Positions 62,229-64,000 of a stretch of DNA of 64,000 nt are shown here, piece by piece. Source of the stretch: Crotophaga sulcirostris (Eukaryota > Chordata > Aves > Cuculiformes > Crotophagidae); contig VYZB01000533.1 of assembly GCA_013397455.1 (NCBI GenBank), positions 125,606 through 189,605 of the forward strand, in the 5' to 3' direction. Position 1 is the first letter of the stretch; each line of letters begins with the position of its first letter. Under the pieces are notes generated by a model. That model did no database searches, was not told the DNA's origin, and saw only the letters and a list, made by a program, of their open reading frames with translations. Both the position numbers and the translations under genes were made by a program.

Positions 62229-64000
62229 ATGTATTTCCCGTGTTGGGGAGGTGAGAGCTGCTTGTGGCCCCATGGTATGTTTACTTGCCGGTATGAGAGG
62301 GGACATGAAGCAACAGCTTGCTAGTGGGAAAGATGAGAAAATCAAAACCTGGCTGGCCTGTGTGTTATACTGCCTTTAGTGTGGTTTATCCCGTTCTCCA
62401 GACTAGCTCGCTCTTCTGGCGCTATGTGTGGAGTACTCGGTCATCTGAAATGGTAGCCCTGAGTGATTACAAAAGATGATGGGCTCACAGCTGATTGATT
62501 GCCATATTTTTGCATCTGGTGTTGACAAGCTATGTGACCTTCCCGGAGATGCAAATGCCAGGTGTCATTCTTTTAGGGTGTATTGCCTCAGCAACGCAAA
62601 AACGCTTGTTTCATGAACTACATCAGGATGATGCTTGTTGCATTGTTAACTGATACAGGATCAGTCTTGAAACTGTAGGCTGGACTATGTTCCTAAGCCA
62701 TGCAAGTAGTGACAAATTCCTCGGAGCTTCTGAACCAGGGAAGTCACTACATGGCTGCATCTTATTATTAATGGCAACAAAGGTGACAGCTTTTCTCAGA
62801 ATGAAAGTGTGTTTTCTTTGGAAACTGGCAGTCCCTCTTATGGTAAGTTTACTAGCTCAGCAGTTTGGTTTGAACATGGCCTAAATTTATTAACTGATAC
62901 TCTAATATTTTTTTTTCTGAATCTTAACTCTTTAGCAGGTTTAATTCTATCAATATAGTAGACCATCTGTGATTAGAAATAACATTGCAATGACTTGAGT
63001 TTAAAATGATCCTTTGACAGGCAGAATGAGGCAAAAGAGGCCTTGTGACTGGAGGAGGAGTCTCGTTAGACTTCCAAAATAGAAAAACTGGCATGTGGGT
63101 GAATTGTGAATCATACTTTTTTTTAGCTTTTCTCAGTTTAATGACAAGTAACATCACTTCTCTCAATTTTCATCTTTTCTAGCGCCTGGTTAAAATGCCT
63201 TTTTATCACTTGTATGTACATTGCCATTATTTGTCATTGTTCCACCTCATTCTATCCAAATAATTCTGTCGTATTGAAAGGTGTGACCATCAAAGACCTG
63301 TTTTGCAGGAACACTCTCTAGGAGGCATTTTTCTTTTGTGATTGACACAGGAGTAGATAACAAGAAATCCGTAGTCAATTCTTATGTAACTTTGGGTATG
63401 TCGCTGCAGTTTCTCTGTTCCTCAGTTTTGCCATTTATAGAACTGACTCTTGTCCCAGTGTTTGTCTTTTTTGTTTGCTTGGGTAGCAACAGCATGATGT
63501 CTGTCCCGTAGATTTGATTTAGTCAGTCTGTTAAATAGACCAAATTCAGTTTTTTGAAATAGTCCTTTCATTTAGGACTTCAATTTCAATAGTTTCATTT
63601 AAGACCTCAAAGTGTTGTCATGGTAATGAAATACTGCCTCCTACTTCTTGCATGTAGACTAAACACATTCAGCACGATTATCAGAAGATGGTAATGGATT
63701 AAAACACAGTGCCTGCCCTCCAAATTTGTGGACTCTTGGAAAAAAAAAAAAGAAAAAGGACATTCTAGCCAATAATCAAAAGCTTTGCACAGCTGCGTAG
63801 GCAGAATGGTAGCTTTGTAGTGATTAGAAAATGCCAATCCTTTGTTGGCTGGGGAGCCTTTATGGAAAAGCTTGTAAAGGCGTATCAGCTGTAGGATAGG
63901 TAGCTGGGGTTTAGTGTAAGTATGTGACAACTGTACAAAGTATTTGCACAAATCTGAGTGTTAGAAATAATCACCAGAGTAATTGCCCTTATCTTCTTCT
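62229..64000. other. 5' flank of SLC44A1, no gene seen
   Basis: Beyond CR1 fragment I the sequence becomes AT-rich. I find no exon-like open frame with splice sites, no tRNA and no known repeat apart from an A tract near 63739-63758. In mammals the neighbour on this side is ABCA1; nothing of it is visible here. Confidence 0.7.

Noticed and set aside
1..64000. CRISPR arrays, operons, phage or bacterial defence systems
   Set aside because: No direct-repeat/spacer structure, and the split vertebrate gene and CR1 content exclude a prokaryotic source.

Overview
The window is bird nuclear DNA. It holds many copies of CR1, the dominant avian LINE, most ending in the CR1 8-bp 3' microsatellite. A split gene with canonical GT-AG introns encodes a vertebrate choline transporter. 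There is no operon structure, and the two runs of N show a draft assembly. I could not place the species to order.

One gene accounts for nearly the whole window: SLC44A1 (choline transporter-like protein 1, CTL1), on the minus strand. Its start codon is at 60865 and its last visible codon at position 2. I located 15 coding exons (60839-60865, 45858-45947, 42544-42686, 32955-33091, 20979-21072, 16337-16506, 14420-14509, 12828-12955, 12118-12304, 9788-9953, 5895-6051, 5559-5642, 4058-4195, 1532-1768 and 1-37). They join in frame into 1885 coding bases (628 codons plus one base) with no stop or frameshift. Only about the last 20 codons and the 3' UTR lie off the left edge. The CpG-rich promoter surrounds exon 1, but a 545-base gap (60877-61421) hides most of the 5' UTR and probably the transcription start.

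The introns hold a sample of avian mobile DNA. There are at least eleven CR1 fragments, one of which keeps a 327-codon open reverse-transcriptase C-terminal frame (41012-42132). A mariner DNA transposon has recognisable inverted termini but a broken transposase (6539-7775). A 196-bp non-autonomous hAT element has inverted ends and a near-perfect 8-bp target duplication (18182-18377). A probable 1.46-kb solo retroviral LTR has TG...CA ends and a 5-bp flanking duplication (34935-36395). A further CR1 lies upstream of the promoter (61757-62228).

I found no second protein-coding gene, tRNA, rRNA, CRISPR array or multi-gene system. The points most worth a second look are the two CR1 lineages told apart by their 3' microsatellites, the direct CR1 repeats that bracket exon 3, the purine-rich block in intron 1, the reversed G/C strand bias just inside intron 1, and the MGCC N-terminus of the transporter.
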